Assembly (NCBI RefSeq): GCF_003633615.1
Contig: NZ_RBKU01000001.1
Span: forward strand, 4,402,001 to 4,466,000
DNA length: 64,000 bases
Origin: Mucilaginibacter gracilis
Lineage (GTDB): Bacteria > Bacteroidota > Bacteroidia > Sphingobacteriales > Sphingobacteriaceae
Direction of reading: 5' to 3'
Positions 26,571 to 35,628 of the stretch are shown piece by piece (within the stretch, counting starts at the first letter, position 1; each line of letters begins with the position of its first letter). Below the pieces are notes generated by a model. The model saw only the letters and a program-made list of their open reading frames with translations. It was not told the origin of the DNA and did not search any database. The translations under genes were made by a program, and so were the position numbers.

Positions 26571-27516
26571 ATTATTTACATTAAAGGCTACACCCGTATT
26601 AGCGCAAAGCCAACTGGTTGAGCAGCAAATTAAAGTTAACGGCATAAAGCGCGATTTTACAATGTATTTGCCCGATAATGCTACCGAAAACATGCCCGTA
26701 GTTATTTCGCTTCACGGCGGTTTCGCCAGCCCGAAGGGGCAGTTTAGATTGGCTAATTTTAGGCCCGTTGCCGATCGCGAAAGATTTATTGTAGTTTGCC
26801 CGGCCTCAAAGCATGGTTGGCAGGATGGTAAAAACGTAAAAAGGATAGACGATGTTAAATTTATTGATGAGTTGATTACTTATCTGGTTTACAATTATCA
26901 CGTTAACGCCAACCGCATTTATGTAACAGGCATATCAAAAGGAGGCTTTATGGCGGCCAGGTTAGCTTGCCAACTCGGTAATAAAATAGCAGCAGTTGCC
27001 ATTGTTGCCGCCACGTTAAACACCAACGAAGGTTATGCGCCGCAATACCCAATGCCCATCATGTTTATTCACGGCACTAAAGACCCTATTGTGCCTTATA
27101 AAGGAGGCAATCTTTTCGGACGATCTATTTACTCGCACCCCGATATTATTAAAAAATGGGTTCTGCTTGATAACTGCAACCCCAAGCCGGTAATAACCAC
27201 CATGCCCGATACCGCCAAAGATGGCACCAGTATTGTAAAAGAAGAATATACAAACGCCGTTACAGGTATGCAGGTTATTGGCTATACGGTTAATAATGGC
27301 GGCCACACCTGGCCCGGCGGCTGGCAATATTTGCCCGGTTTTATTATTGGCAAAACCAGTAAAAATTTAAATGCTTGCGAAGCCATATGGGCATTCTTTA
27401 AATTATATCAGTTGGGTAATTAATTTATCGGTTTCTATAAATCCGGGTTCGCGCATTTTTTGTTTATTTGCTGTGTGGGCAAACAATTGCCAAGCCGTTT
27501 TATTATCAATACCAGC

Positions 27517-28803
27517 ATGACTTTTAACGAAACAGCATTTCCAACAGCCCAAAGCACACTCCAAACACAAAAGCTGCGGCAATTGCTGGTTTATTTAAAG
27601 CAAAATTCGCCGTTTTACCAACAGTTATTTAAGCAACACAACGTTGATATTGACAGCATCAAAACACTGGCCGATTTAAGCACCCTGCCCTTTACCACTA
27701 AAGAAGATTTACAGCAGCGCAATAACGATTTTTTGTGCGTTAGCCGCGATAAAATTATTGAATACGCCTCAACATCGGGCACGCTGGGCAGCCCGGTTAC
27801 CATAGCCTTAACAGATAACGATCTGGATCGCCTGGCTGTAAACGAGTATCATTCGTTTGCGTGCGCAGATGGCTCCGCTACTGATGTTTACCAGTTGATG
27901 CTTACTTTAGACAGGCAATTTATGGCCGGCATAGCCTACTATTCGGGTTTGCGTAAAATGGGGGCAGGCATTGTCCGCCTGGGCCCGGGCGTACCATCCC
28001 TGCAATGGGAAACCATCCAAAGGCTCAAGCCAACGGCAATTGTAGGCGTGCCATCGTTTATTTTAAAGTTAATCCAATTTGCTCATGCCCATGGCATTGA
28101 TGTTAATCAATCGTCGGTAAAAAAAGCAATTTGCATAGGCGAAAACATCCGCAATACCGATTTTTCATACAACATATTAGGAAAAAGGATAACCGAGGCC
28201 TGGGATATACAACTTTACTCAACCTACGCCTCAACCGAAATGCAAACCGCTTTTACCGAGTGCTGCGCAAGGCAAGGTGGCCATTTACAACCCGATTTAT
28301 TGATAGTTGAACTTTTAGACGATGATAACCAGCCAGTTTTACCCCATGTGCCCGGCGAAGTAACTATTACCACTTTAGGCGTTGAAGGTATGCCACTGCT
28401 ACGTTATAAAACCGGTGATATATGCATGTATGACGACGACACCTGTACCTGTGGCCGCAATACCTTGCGCTTATCGCCAATTATTGGCCGTAAAAAGCAA
28501 ATGATTAAGTTTAAAGGCACCACGCTTTACCCACCGGCTATGTTTGATTTGCTGAATGAAATTGAAGAGGTGATTGACTTTGTAGTTGAAGTATATTGCA
28601 ACGACATTGGTTTAGACGAGGTGATTTTGCACTTATTACCCGCAGAACACACCGAAGCCGCCGACCGCAAAATACGTGCTTACTTACAAGCCCGATTGCG
28701 TGTAAGCCCCGGCATAAAATACGTTTCGCTGGCCGAGATACAAAAAATGCAGTTTCCGGAAGCAAGCCGAAAGGCGATCAAGTTTATTGATAAAAGAGTT
28801 TAG
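27517..28803 (+). CDS. Phenylacetate-CoA ligase-like aryl acid AMP ligase
   Basis: Adenylate-forming enzyme of the PaaK-like type (428 residues from the ATG at 27517, chosen over an upstream in-frame start whose extra residues look non-native). Visible motifs are the nucleotide loop STSGTLGSPVTI (about residue 87), the YASTEMQTAFTECC acceptor segment, the YKTGDICMYDD hinge and the C-terminal GRKKQMIKFKGTTLYPPAMFD. It is followed by a tyrosine ammonia lyase and a FabG-type reductase, so the likely substrate is 4-coumarate or a related aryl acid, activated for loading on CoA or an acyl carrier protein. Substrate is inferred from context. Confidence 0.82.
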   Translation: MTFNETAFPTAQSTLQTQKLRQLLVYLKQNSPFYQQLFKQHNVDIDSIKTLADLSTLPFTTKEDLQQRNNDFLCVSRDKIIEYASTSGTLGSPVTIALTDNDLDRLAVNEYHSFACADGSATDVYQLMLTLDRQFMAGIAYYSGLRKMGAGIVRLGPGVPSLQWETIQRLKPTAIVGVPSFILKLIQFAHAHGIDVNQSSVKKAICIGENIRNTDFSYNILGKRITEAWDIQLYSTYASTEMQTAFTECCARQGGHLQPDLLIVELLDDDNQPVLPHVPGEVTITTLGVEGMPLLRYKTGDICMYDDDTCTCGRNTLRLSPIIGRKKQMIKFKGTTLYPPAMFDLLNEIEEVIDFVVEVYCNDIGLDEVILHLLPAEHTEAADRKIRAYLQARLRVSPGIKYVSLAEIQKMQFPEASRKAIKFIDKRV

Positions 28804-28836
28804 GTAAATATTTTAGTGTATTTGTTTGCGAGGGTT

Positions 28837-28844
28837 TATATTTG
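28837..28844 (+). promoter_or_regulatory. -7 promoter box upstream of ammonia lyase gene
   Basis: TATATTTG, an exact TAnnTTTG match about 80 bp upstream of the lyase ATG. A weak 7-bp hairpin (ATCCCAA/TTGGGAT) lies at about 28870-28893 in the leader. Confidence 0.4.
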
Positions 28845-28925
28845 CCCATTAAGCCCAATATTGGTTATCCCAACCGTACCCGATTGGGATGACAAAGTTT
28901 TAATATAAAAATTTAGTATTCGCCT

Positions 28926-30476
28926 ATGATTTCTGTTGGACAGGATGTTCTTTCTTTAGCCGATTTTTCAAACCTGGTATTCAACGGAAAATCAGTTAAT
29001 CTGCCCCAGTCTGCTTTAAATAAGGTAGATACCAATTTTAAATTTTTGCAGCAATTTTCGTCAAATAAACTCATTTACGGCATCAATACCGGTTTTGGCC
29101 CCATGGCGCAATACAAAGTGAGCGAAGATAATTTGCTGCAACTCCAATATAACCTTATCCGCAGCCACAGCTCGGGCAACGGGGCTTTGCTTAAGCCCAC
29201 CCTGGTAAAAGCGTTAATGATAGCCCGGCTTAACAGCATGATGCAGGCGTTCTCGGGCATACATACCGATGTTGTGCTATTGCTGCAACAGCTTATCAAT
29301 AAAAACGTTACGCCCTGTATTTATGAACATGGAGGCGTAGGTGCCAGTGGCGATTTGGTTCAACTGGCTCACTTAGGTTTAGTGCTAATAGGCGAGGGCG
29401 AGGTATTATACAATGGCGGCAAATACCCCACTATCCAAATTTATAACCAACTTGGCATCAAGCCGCTCACCATTCATGTACGCGAAGGTTTGGCTATTAT
29501 AAACGGCACTTCGGCCATGACGGGTATTGGAATGGTGAATGTGATACAGGCACAAAAGTTATTGGGTTGGGCAGCCATGCTGTCGGCCATGACTAACGAG
29601 GTTGTTGAAGCCTATGACGATCATTTTTCGCACGAACTTAATATTGTTAAGCACCACAAGGGGCAAAATAAAATTGCTGCCATGCTGCGTAATATTCTTA
29701 CAGGCAGTAAAATGATCCGCAACCGGTCCGATCATTTATATCAGCCGGATAATATAGGGCACGATGTTTTTGAGGATAAGGTACAGGAGTACTATTCGTT
29801 ACGTTGTGTAACCCAGGTTTTGGGGCCAATTTACGATACCATAGCAAATGCCGAAACCGTTTTAGTTAACGAATTAAACTCGGTTAATGATAACCCGGTG
29901 ATTGACCACGTAAACCAAAATGTATTTCATGGTGGCAACTTCCATGGCGATTATGTATCGCTCGAGATGGATAAGCTAAAAATAGCCATCACCAAATTAT
30001 CAATGCTATCCGAGCGGCAGCTAAATTATTTGATGAATGATAAGCTCAACAAAAAGTTTCCGCCGTTTTTAAATTTGGGGGTATTGGGCTTAAACTTTGG
30101 CATGCAAGGCATGCAGTTTACAGCCACATCCACAGTGGCCGAAAATCAAACGCTTTCGTTCCCTATGTATGTACACAGCATCCCTAACAATAATGATAAC
30201 CAGGATATTGTAAGTATGGGTTGCAACGCCGCTTTAATGACCGGGCGCGTTATTGATAATGCCTTTGCAGTTTTGAGCATACAATTAATGAGCCTTTTGC
30301 AAGCGGTTGATTATTTAGAATGCCAAACCAAACTGGCACCGCATACGCTTAACCTGTACAATAAAATGCGTGCCATATTCCCTAAATTTATTCAGGATCA
30401 GCCTAAATATAAAGACCTCGAAAACGTAAAAAACTTTTTGGAGGTAAACGAGGCTGCTATCTCATTTAATTCGTAA
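28926..30476 (+). CDS. Tyrosine ammonia lyase (flavobacterial flexirubin type)
   Basis: Member of the histidine/phenylalanine/tyrosine ammonia-lyase family. The self-forming MIO cofactor comes from Ala140-Ser141-Gly142 in GGVGASGDLVQL. Against histidine ammonia lyase (hutH), the selectivity region reads LQYNLIRSHSSG (His81), which as I recall matches the characterised Flavobacterium johnsoniae tyrosine ammonia lyase and not the LVLSHACG of HutH. The later segments HGGNFHGDYISLEMDK-like and YVHSIPNNNDNQDIVSMG also agree with that enzyme. No hutU, hutI or hutG is nearby. Expected product is 4-coumarate. The FabG gene starts 5 bp after its stop, so the two are cotranscribed. Confidence 0.85.
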   Translation: MISVGQDVLSLADFSNLVFNGKSVNLPQSALNKVDTNFKFLQQFSSNKLIYGINTGFGPMAQYKVSEDNLLQLQYNLIRSHSSGNGALLKPTLVKALMIARLNSMMQAFSGIHTDVVLLLQQLINKNVTPCIYEHGGVGASGDLVQLAHLGLVLIGEGEVLYNGGKYPTIQIYNQLGIKPLTIHVREGLAIINGTSAMTGIGMVNVIQAQKLLGWAAMLSAMTNEVVEAYDDHFSHELNIVKHHKGQNKIAAMLRNILTGSKMIRNRSDHLYQPDNIGHDVFEDKVQEYYSLRCVTQVLGPIYDTIANAETVLVNELNSVNDNPVIDHVNQNVFHGGNFHGDYVSLEMDKLKIAITKLSMLSERQLNYLMNDKLNKKFPPFLNLGVLGLNFGMQGMQFTATSTVAENQTLSFPMYVHSIPNNNDNQDIVSMGCNAALMTGRVIDNAFAVLSIQLMSLLQAVDYLECQTKLAPHTLNLYNKMRAIFPKFIQDQPKYKDLENVKNFLEVNEAAISFNS

Positions 30477-30481
30477 TTGTT

Positions 30482-31210
30482 ATGAAATGCGCTTTAGTTA
30501 CCGGCGGATCGCGAGGAATTGGCAGAGCAATTTGTGTAAAGCTTTCGGCAATGGGCTACCATGTTTTAATCAACTATAAAAGTAATGCTACAGAAGCCGG
30601 CGTTACACTTTCTACTGTAACCAATAGCGGCGGCAGCGCAGATACGTTACAGTTTGATGTATCCAACAAAGTTGAGATAAAGCAAACCCTGGGCAACTGG
30701 ATAACTGCAAACCCCGATAAACACATTGAGGTACTTGTTAACAATGCAGGTATTAAGGACGATAGCCTGATGCTTTGGATGAAAGATGAGCAATGGGATA
30801 GCGTAGTAAAAACCAGCCTCGATAGTTTTTTTTACGTAACCCGCCTGGTTTTAGATGATATGCTTATGCAGCGCTATGGCCGTATCATCAACATCGTATC
30901 GTTATCCGGCCTTAAAGGGTTACCGGGCCAAACCAATTACTCGGCAGCTAAGGCCGGCGTTATTGGCGCAACAAAAGCCCTTGCACAAGAGGTTGGCCGC
31001 CAAAATATCACCGTAAACTGCATAGCCCCCGGCTTTATAAAAACGGATATGACCGAAGGCCTTGATGAACGCGAGTTAAGAAAACTAATTCCCGCAAACC
31101 GTTTCGGCACGGTAGAGGAGGTGGCCCACGCAGCAGGCTTTTTAGCTTCGGCACAAGCTGCATACATAACCGGGCAGGTACTATCTGTTAACGGTGGTTT
31201 GTATTCGTAA
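30482..31210 (+). CDS. FabG-type 3-oxoacyl-[ACP] reductase (SDR)
   Basis: Classical short-chain dehydrogenase of 242 residues. The NADP-binding TGGSRGIGRAI is at residues 7-17, NNAG near residue 88, and the catalytic Tyr153/Lys157 lie in NYSAAKAG with an upstream Ser in NIVSLSG. The C-terminal ITGQVLSVNGG is typical of FabG. Directly downstream of the tyrosine ammonia lyase and without fatty-acid synthesis neighbours, it is more likely a reductase for an aryl-polyene or flexirubin-type chain than housekeeping FabG. No ketosynthase, acyl carrier protein or dehydratase gene is in the window. Confidence 0.85.
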   Translation: MKCALVTGGSRGIGRAICVKLSAMGYHVLINYKSNATEAGVTLSTVTNSGGSADTLQFDVSNKVEIKQTLGNWITANPDKHIEVLVNNAGIKDDSLMLWMKDEQWDSVVKTSLDSFFYVTRLVLDDMLMQRYGRIINIVSLSGLKGLPGQTNYSAAKAGVIGATKALAQEVGRQNITVNCIAPGFIKTDMTEGLDERELRKLIPANRFGTVEEVAHAAGFLASAQAAYITGQVLSVNGGLYS

Positions 31211-31433
31211 TTAAATAGTTACAACAAATAACAACATCGGTTTCATAATGCCGACAGCGCATTTGCGTGTGGCTTATCGGCCTTGGCACAGATCAAAATA
31301 TATTTTGTAATATCCCAACAACCGTTGTTTTTATCGGGTTAGTTACGCTTGTAACCAATCATTCAATTGCAGCCAAAACAACTTAACTTTTGTGTTGTTA
31401 TATCAATACGCCGTTAAAAGGAGTTAAAAAGGA

Positions 31434-32483
31434 ATGAATATATCTGAACTAAAAACTATTGCAGGGAACCTCATGGCTGGTGATAAGGGTTTGTTGGCAA
31501 TGGACGAAAGTACAGCCACGTGCAACAAACGCTTTGAAGAGCTGGGCATCCCGCAAACCGAAGAATACCGCCGCAAATATCGCGAACTTATAGTTACCAC
31601 ACCCCGGTTGGAAGAATGTATTAATGGCGCAATATTGTTTGATGAAACCATTAGGCAAACTACCGCCGATGGTGTTAGATTTATAGATATACTGAAGGAA
31701 AAAGGCATCATCCCCGGCATTAAAGTAGATGAGGGAACCATACCAATGGCCGGTTTCCCGGGAGAAAAATTAACCGAAGGTTTAGATGGCCTTAGCAAGC
31801 GTTTAGCCGAGTACTATAAAATGGGGGCAAGGTTTGCTAAGTGGTGCGCTGTTTTTACCATAGGTGCCAATACACCTTCAAGCACTTGTATAAAAGCTAA
31901 TGCCTATTTATTGGCACGCTATGCGGCGCTTTGCCAGGAAGCCGGATTGGTACCTATTGTAGAGCCCGAAGTAATTATGGATGGCGACCATTCGTTAGAA
32001 TTATGCGGGGAAGTAACTACCGAAGTGTTACATGCCGTTTTTAACGCCCTGTATCAGCACAAGGTTGATTTGGGAGGGATGATATTAAAACCTAACATGA
32101 TATTACCCGGCACCCAAAACTCCTACCAAAGTAATACCGAAGAAATTGCTACGGCTACTGTAAATTGCTTTATGCGCTGCGTGCCCGCATCTGTTCCGGG
32201 AGTGGCGTTTTTATCGGGCGGGCAACCTGGCGTTTTGGCCTCCGAACGGTTAAATATGATGCATAAAAAGTTTGACGAGGCAATGCCCTGGGCACTTACA
32301 TTTTCGTTTTCGCGCGCAATACAACAACCTGCTTTAGAATACTGGAGAGGCAAGGATGAAAACATTGAAGTTGCCCAGCAAATGCTGTTTCATCGCGCAG
32401 CATGTAATAAAGCCGCAAGGCGGGGCGATTATACAGTGGAAATGGAAAAGGCAAGCGAAAAAGAATGGGCTCATTTCGATTAA
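31434..32483 (+). CDS. Class I fructose-bisphosphate aldolase (eukaryotic-type)
   Basis: Schiff-base aldolase cleaving fructose 1,6-bisphosphate. It is the animal/plant-like class I form: GLLAMDESTATCNKRF near the N-terminus, IPGIKVDEG, and the Schiff-base Lys219 in GGMILKPNMILPG, followed by FLSGGQ. The usual C-terminal Tyr is absent; the protein ends in KEWAHFD. Length 349. A purine-rich AAAGGAGTTAAAAAGGA just before the ATG may aid initiation. The GH130 gene overlaps its last 19 bp, so the two are translationally coupled, linking mannoside phosphorolysis with glycolysis. Confidence 0.92.
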   Translation: MNISELKTIAGNLMAGDKGLLAMDESTATCNKRFEELGIPQTEEYRRKYRELIVTTPRLEECINGAILFDETIRQTTADGVRFIDILKEKGIIPGIKVDEGTIPMAGFPGEKLTEGLDGLSKRLAEYYKMGARFAKWCAVFTIGANTPSSTCIKANAYLLARYAALCQEAGLVPIVEPEVIMDGDHSLELCGEVTTEVLHAVFNALYQHKVDLGGMILKPNMILPGTQNSYQSNTEEIATATVNCFMRCVPASVPGVAFLSGGQPGVLASERLNMMHKKFDEAMPWALTFSFSRAIQQPALEYWRGKDENIEVAQQMLFHRAACNKAARRGDYTVEMEKASEKEWAHFD

Positions 32484-33529
32484 AACGTTTAGGGGTTATT
32501 ATGGAGCCCGAAGCGGGTAACCCACTGGAAATTGAAGGTGTACTAAACCCGGCGGTGGTACGCGGGCCCAATGGCGACTTGTATTTATTTGCGCGCATGG
32601 TAGCCAAAAACAACTATTCGCGCATTGGCATAGCCAAAGTTAAATTTAACAAAGCCGGCGATCCGGTTGGTGTTGAGCGTTCAGGAATTGCACTTGAACC
32701 AGAGGCTGATTACGAAAAACGTCCAGACGGAGGCGGCGGTTGCGAAGACCCGCGGATAACTTACGTAGAGCCGTTAAAGCACTACATTATGAGTTATACG
32801 GCATTCTCGCCTGACGGGCCGCGTATTGCATTGGCACAATCGACAGATTTATTGCATTGGGAACGCTTGGGTTTAGCAACATACTCGCCTTACGAAAATA
32901 TAGAATTTAACGGCATCAACAACAAAGACGCCTGCATGTTTCCCACGGTAATTCAAAGCCCGCACGGGCAGCAGGCTATGGCCATGCTGCACCGTCCGCT
33001 TTTTCCGGGCACAAGGCCCGAGGAAACAATTCGCTACCCGTTAGATCGCGAAATTAGAGAACATCACGAGTGTATTTGGATCTCTTACTCGCATCTCCAA
33101 TCGGCAAACCATCTCTATCGTCACTTGCCTAAGTTTGTATCTAACAGGCCCTTGGCTACCCCGGTAGCGGGTTGGGAACGGCTTAAAATAGGAGCAGGAA
33201 CACCGCCAATATTAACCAGGCACGGTTGGATGATACTTTACCATGGCGTACATCAACTGGAAGGCGATAAACTATCCTACTCGGCTGGTGTAATGATACT
33301 GGCCGAAAAAGAGCCATCTAAAATACTTTACCGTTCGGCACAACCCATTTTAAGTCCAACTTTGCCCGAAGAAAAAATTGGTGCCATTGCCAACGTTGTT
33401 TTCCCAACGGGGATAGATTGCAGGCACGATATAGGCCAGCCCGATGCGTTTGATGTGTATTACGGCATGGCCGATAACCGGATAGGAGTGGCCCGACTGG
33501 AAATACCAAAAAAATTACGCTTAAAATAG
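32465..33529 (+). CDS. GH130 family beta-mannoside phosphorylase/hydrolase
   Basis: Five-bladed beta-propeller enzyme of family GH130, which phosphorolyses or hydrolyses beta-mannosides such as Man-Glc or manno-oligosaccharides. Family features are NPAVVRGPNGDLYLFARM, the GGGGCEDPRITYV segment with the catalytic region Asp-Pro-Arg, NKDACMFP, GAGTPPILTRHGWMILYHG and the terminal DVYYGMADNRIGVARLEIP. Length 354 and absence of a signal peptide favour the cytosolic phosphorylase side. It overlaps the aldolase gene by 19 bp; an alternative start is at 32501 (MEPEAGNPL). Exact linkage specificity cannot be read. Confidence 0.88.
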   Translation: MGSFRLKRLGVIMEPEAGNPLEIEGVLNPAVVRGPNGDLYLFARMVAKNNYSRIGIAKVKFNKAGDPVGVERSGIALEPEADYEKRPDGGGGCEDPRITYVEPLKHYIMSYTAFSPDGPRIALAQSTDLLHWERLGLATYSPYENIEFNGINNKDACMFPTVIQSPHGQQAMAMLHRPLFPGTRPEETIRYPLDREIREHHECIWISYSHLQSANHLYRHLPKFVSNRPLATPVAGWERLKIGAGTPPILTRHGWMILYHGVHQLEGDKLSYSAGVMILAEKEPSKILYRSAQPILSPTLPEEKIGAIANVVFPTGIDCRHDIGQPDAFDVYYGMADNRIGVARLEIPKKLRLK

Positions 33530-33576
33530 AAAACTTTATTTTAAGTTAATGGTTAACTATTAAAATTGTGTTGCTT

Positions 33577-33789
33577 ATGGTACTTGAAGAAGCCTTTGAC
33601 AATTTAGTATTAACCAGCCATGCCTGGTACGAGTTAATTGGGATGAACCGCGCCCAGGGAAACGCGCTATCGCGAGCTTTTAGAGAAAACGGAAGCCGCG
33701 CCGCCGATATTGAAGCCCTTTTTAAAGCCTACGAAACCAAATTTATAGCAATGGTACCACGCGTAAGGTTCAAAAAAGCAAAAAGCTAA
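33577..33789 (+). CDS. Small hypothetical protein, 70 residues
   Basis: Short helical protein starting at ATG 33577 (an upstream GTG in frame would add three residues). Sequence MVLEEAFDNLVLTSHAWYEL... then NRAQGNALSRAFRENG and a basic tail RVRFKKAKS. I do not recognise a family. It is cytosolic by composition, 47 bp after the GH130 gene and just before a terminator-like hairpin, so probably the last gene of that transcript. Confidence 0.5.
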   Translation: MVLEEAFDNLVLTSHAWYELIGMNRAQGNALSRAFRENGSRAADIEALFKAYETKFIAMVPRVRFKKAKS

Positions 33790-33805
33790 TTTACCCCAAA
33801 ATAAC

Positions 33806-33848
33806 GCCTTGAGAGTTGTTTTGCTATCCGCAAGGCATGTGTTTTTTT
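33806..33848 (+). terminator. Rho-independent terminator candidate
   Basis: GCCTTG (33806-33811) pairs with CAAGGC (33831-33836), followed by a T run at 33842-33848. The 19-nt loop is long. It follows the aldolase-GH130-small ORF unit. Confidence 0.5.
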
Positions 33849-34016
33849 GATAAAGGTTGTTGTTGAGTATTCATATATCCTTTTCGAGATAGGTTTTTAC
33901 CTCTGGCTATATAGCCTTGTAATGGGTACATAAATATCAATACAACAAGTAAAGGTGGTATAATTAGTGCAAATACCACATTAGGTTTTAATCATTAATA
34001 AACATCAGGTTTTTGG

Positions 34017-35048
34017 TTAAAACGCTTTAAGCATGGTACCGGTACCGTCAACATTCAAAACATGCTCAACGCCGCATTTAAGGGCGAAGTTGTTGCGTTG
34101 GTGCCCTACCGGGAAATCAAAACAAACGGGGTAATTGTACTCTTTAACCTTTTCGGTTACAATTTGATAAATGGTTTTGCCAAATTCATCGCCAGTTGTA
34201 TCGGGTTTTGTTTTAAAGCCACCAATAACCAACCCGGCAAGGTTAGATAGCTTTCCGCTGCGTTTAAGGTTCCAAAACATACGGTCAATATTATACAGGT
34301 ATTCGTCGGTATCTTCCAGAAACAAAATTTTGTTCCTGGTTTCAATATCCGATTTTGTAGCCGCCAGGTTTGCTATAATGCTAAGGTTACCACCTATTAA
34401 TTTACCTTTTGCATTGCCATTTCGGTTATAACTGCATGCCGGGGTGGCATAGGTTAAGCTTTCCCCGGTGAGTGCCTGCTTTATTGATAAAATGGTAGAT
34501 ACCTGTACGGGCTCTGCCTTTGCCCAATCATCGGGAAAGCTGTTACACATTTTTGAGTGCAGTGTAGCAATACCAAAGTTTTGGTTAATATGGCAGTGTA
34601 AAACGGTAATATCGCTAAAGCCGATTACCCATTTTGGCCGCGACTTAAAAGCGCGGAAATTGAGCCTGTCAATTATCCGCACAGCTCCGTAACCGCCCCG
34701 GGCGCACATAATGGCTTTAATGTTAGGGTCATCCAACATCGTTTGCAACTCTGCGGCCCGCTCATCGTCTGTTCCGCCATAAGTAAAGTCCTTTTTACCT
34801 ACTGTAGTGCCAACTTCTACCTTAAATCCCCAACTCTCCATTAACTGAACAGCGGGCTGAATTTCGGCCAGACTAATATAACTTGCCGGGCTGGTGATGC
34901 CAATGGTGTCGCCAGGTATTAAATAGGGGGGCACCTTATGTTTTCGGTTGCTAAAATTTTCTTTTTCGGCAGGTGCGGCCCAGGTATCAAAGGTTGATAA
35001 CGCCGCAGTGGCAGTGGCTAACGAAGAAATAAAGTATTTACGGTTCAT
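34017..35048 (-). CDS. LD-carboxypeptidase, peptidase family S66
   Basis: Serine peptidase that removes the terminal D-alanine from peptidoglycan tetrapeptides (murein recycling or trimming). The ARGGYGAVRI segment, the probable nucleophile Ser145 in IGFSDITVLH and the C-terminal family motif GHQRNNFALKCG (catalytic His, form GHxxxNxxLxxG) are visible. The N-terminus MNRKYFISSLATATAALSTFDTWAAPA looks like an export signal, so the enzyme probably acts in the periplasm rather than the cytosol. Length 343 including the signal. It is downstream of recX on the same strand. Confidence 0.88.
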   Translation of the reverse strand: MNRKYFISSLATATAALSTFDTWAAPAEKENFSNRKHKVPPYLIPGDTIGITSPASYISLAEIQPAVQLMESWGFKVEVGTTVGKKDFTYGGTDDERAAELQTMLDDPNIKAIMCARGGYGAVRIIDRLNFRAFKSRPKWVIGFSDITVLHCHINQNFGIATLHSKMCNSFPDDWAKAEPVQVSTILSIKQALTGESLTYATPACSYNRNGNAKGKLIGGNLSIIANLAATKSDIETRNKILFLEDTDEYLYNIDRMFWNLKRSGKLSNLAGLVIGGFKTKPDTTGDEFGKTIYQIVTEKVKEYNYPVCFDFPVGHQRNNFALKCGVEHVLNVDGTGTMLKAF

Positions 35049-35092
35049 TAATATTTTGAATAAAGGACAATTTAACCTGGTTTAGATAAGCC

Positions 35093-35572
35093 TCATCCGG
35101 CCTTTAAAACATCAACAATTAAATCACTTTCGTAACCGCGGCTCATAGCATATTGCTGTAATTTATAGCGGAGTTTATAACTATCGCGCTCGTTCATGGT
35201 TGCTTCTTTCTTTTTAATAATTTGAGTTAGCCTATTCAAATACTCATCACCATCAATTTCTTTCAGGGCTTTTTGTATCAGTTTATCGGGCACCTGCTTA
35301 AATTTAAGGCCCTGTTTAATTTTAATCCTTCCCCAGCTATTTTGGTTAAACTTCCCGTTTACATAAGCGCGGGCAAAGCGTTCTTCGTTTAAAAAGTTGT
35401 TCTCTATCAGGTTGCCAATAATTTGTTCCACATCGCTCGGGTACAAACCCCAATCGTATAGTTTATTACGAACATCTTGTTGGGCGCGTTCCTGGTAAGC
35501 GCAGTATTGCTCTGCTTTGGTAAGGCCAACTTTAGGGTCGGTAATTTTTTTTGCAGAACGTTCAATTTCCAT
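35093..35572 (-). CDS. recX: Regulatory protein RecX
   Basis: Three-helix-repeat protein that modulates RecA filaments. Family segments seen are the N-terminal YCAYQERAQQDVRNKLYDWG, VEQIIGNLIENNFLNEERFARAYVNGKFNQNSWGRIKIKQGLK, and a C-terminal LRYKLQQYAMSRGYESDLI repeat. Length 159 is normal. No recA is in the window. It is divergent from murF-alr with 56 bp between the start codons. Confidence 0.9.
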   Translation of the reverse strand: MEIERSAKKITDPKVGLTKAEQYCAYQERAQQDVRNKLYDWGLYPSDVEQIIGNLIENNFLNEERFARAYVNGKFNQNSWGRIKIKQGLKFKQVPDKLIQKALKEIDGDEYLNRLTQIIKKKEATMNERDSYKLRYKLQQYAMSRGYESDLIVDVLKAG

Positions 35573-35628
35573 TAAACCAAAATTCGTTAAAATTCTTCTA
35601 TTGGTATAAATATCTTGAAATTAGCACC

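Larger units (their letters stand above)
25567..27423 (+). pseudogene. Secreted PHB-depolymerase-type esterase interrupted by IS982-family element
   Basis: Alpha/beta hydrolase of the LpqC/polyhydroxybutyrate depolymerase-like family. The catalytic Ser is in VTGISKGG, the Asp in FIHGTKDPIVPY and the His in NGGHTWPGG. The gene originally began with the ATG at 25567. Joining 25567-25586 to 26571 onward, with one target duplication removed, gives an uninterrupted 290-residue protein with a signal peptide (MKFTIILLFTLKATPVLAQS). The insertion sequence splits it after 20 nt. The remaining 3' frame is intact, but between the IS-derived stop at 26548 and the ATG at 26662 there is no in-frame ATG, GTG or TTG. 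Any product starting there lacks the signal peptide and first strand, so it is probably non-functional or mislocalised. Confidence 0.88.

Noticed and set aside
26662-27423. Esterase as an intact gene starting at the ATG at 26662
   Set aside because: The upstream codons that complete the signal peptide and first strand are recovered exactly when the IS and one target duplication are removed, so the gene is interrupted rather than intact.
28926-30476. Histidine ammonia lyase (hutH) assignment
   Set aside because: Selectivity motif RSHSSG and the other conserved segments match flavobacterial tyrosine ammonia lyase, and no hut genes are adjacent.
35551-35628. Upstream start for murF-alr
   Set aside because: It overlaps the recX start and adds a segment that does not look like MurF; MLGNQYSI is the natural beginning.
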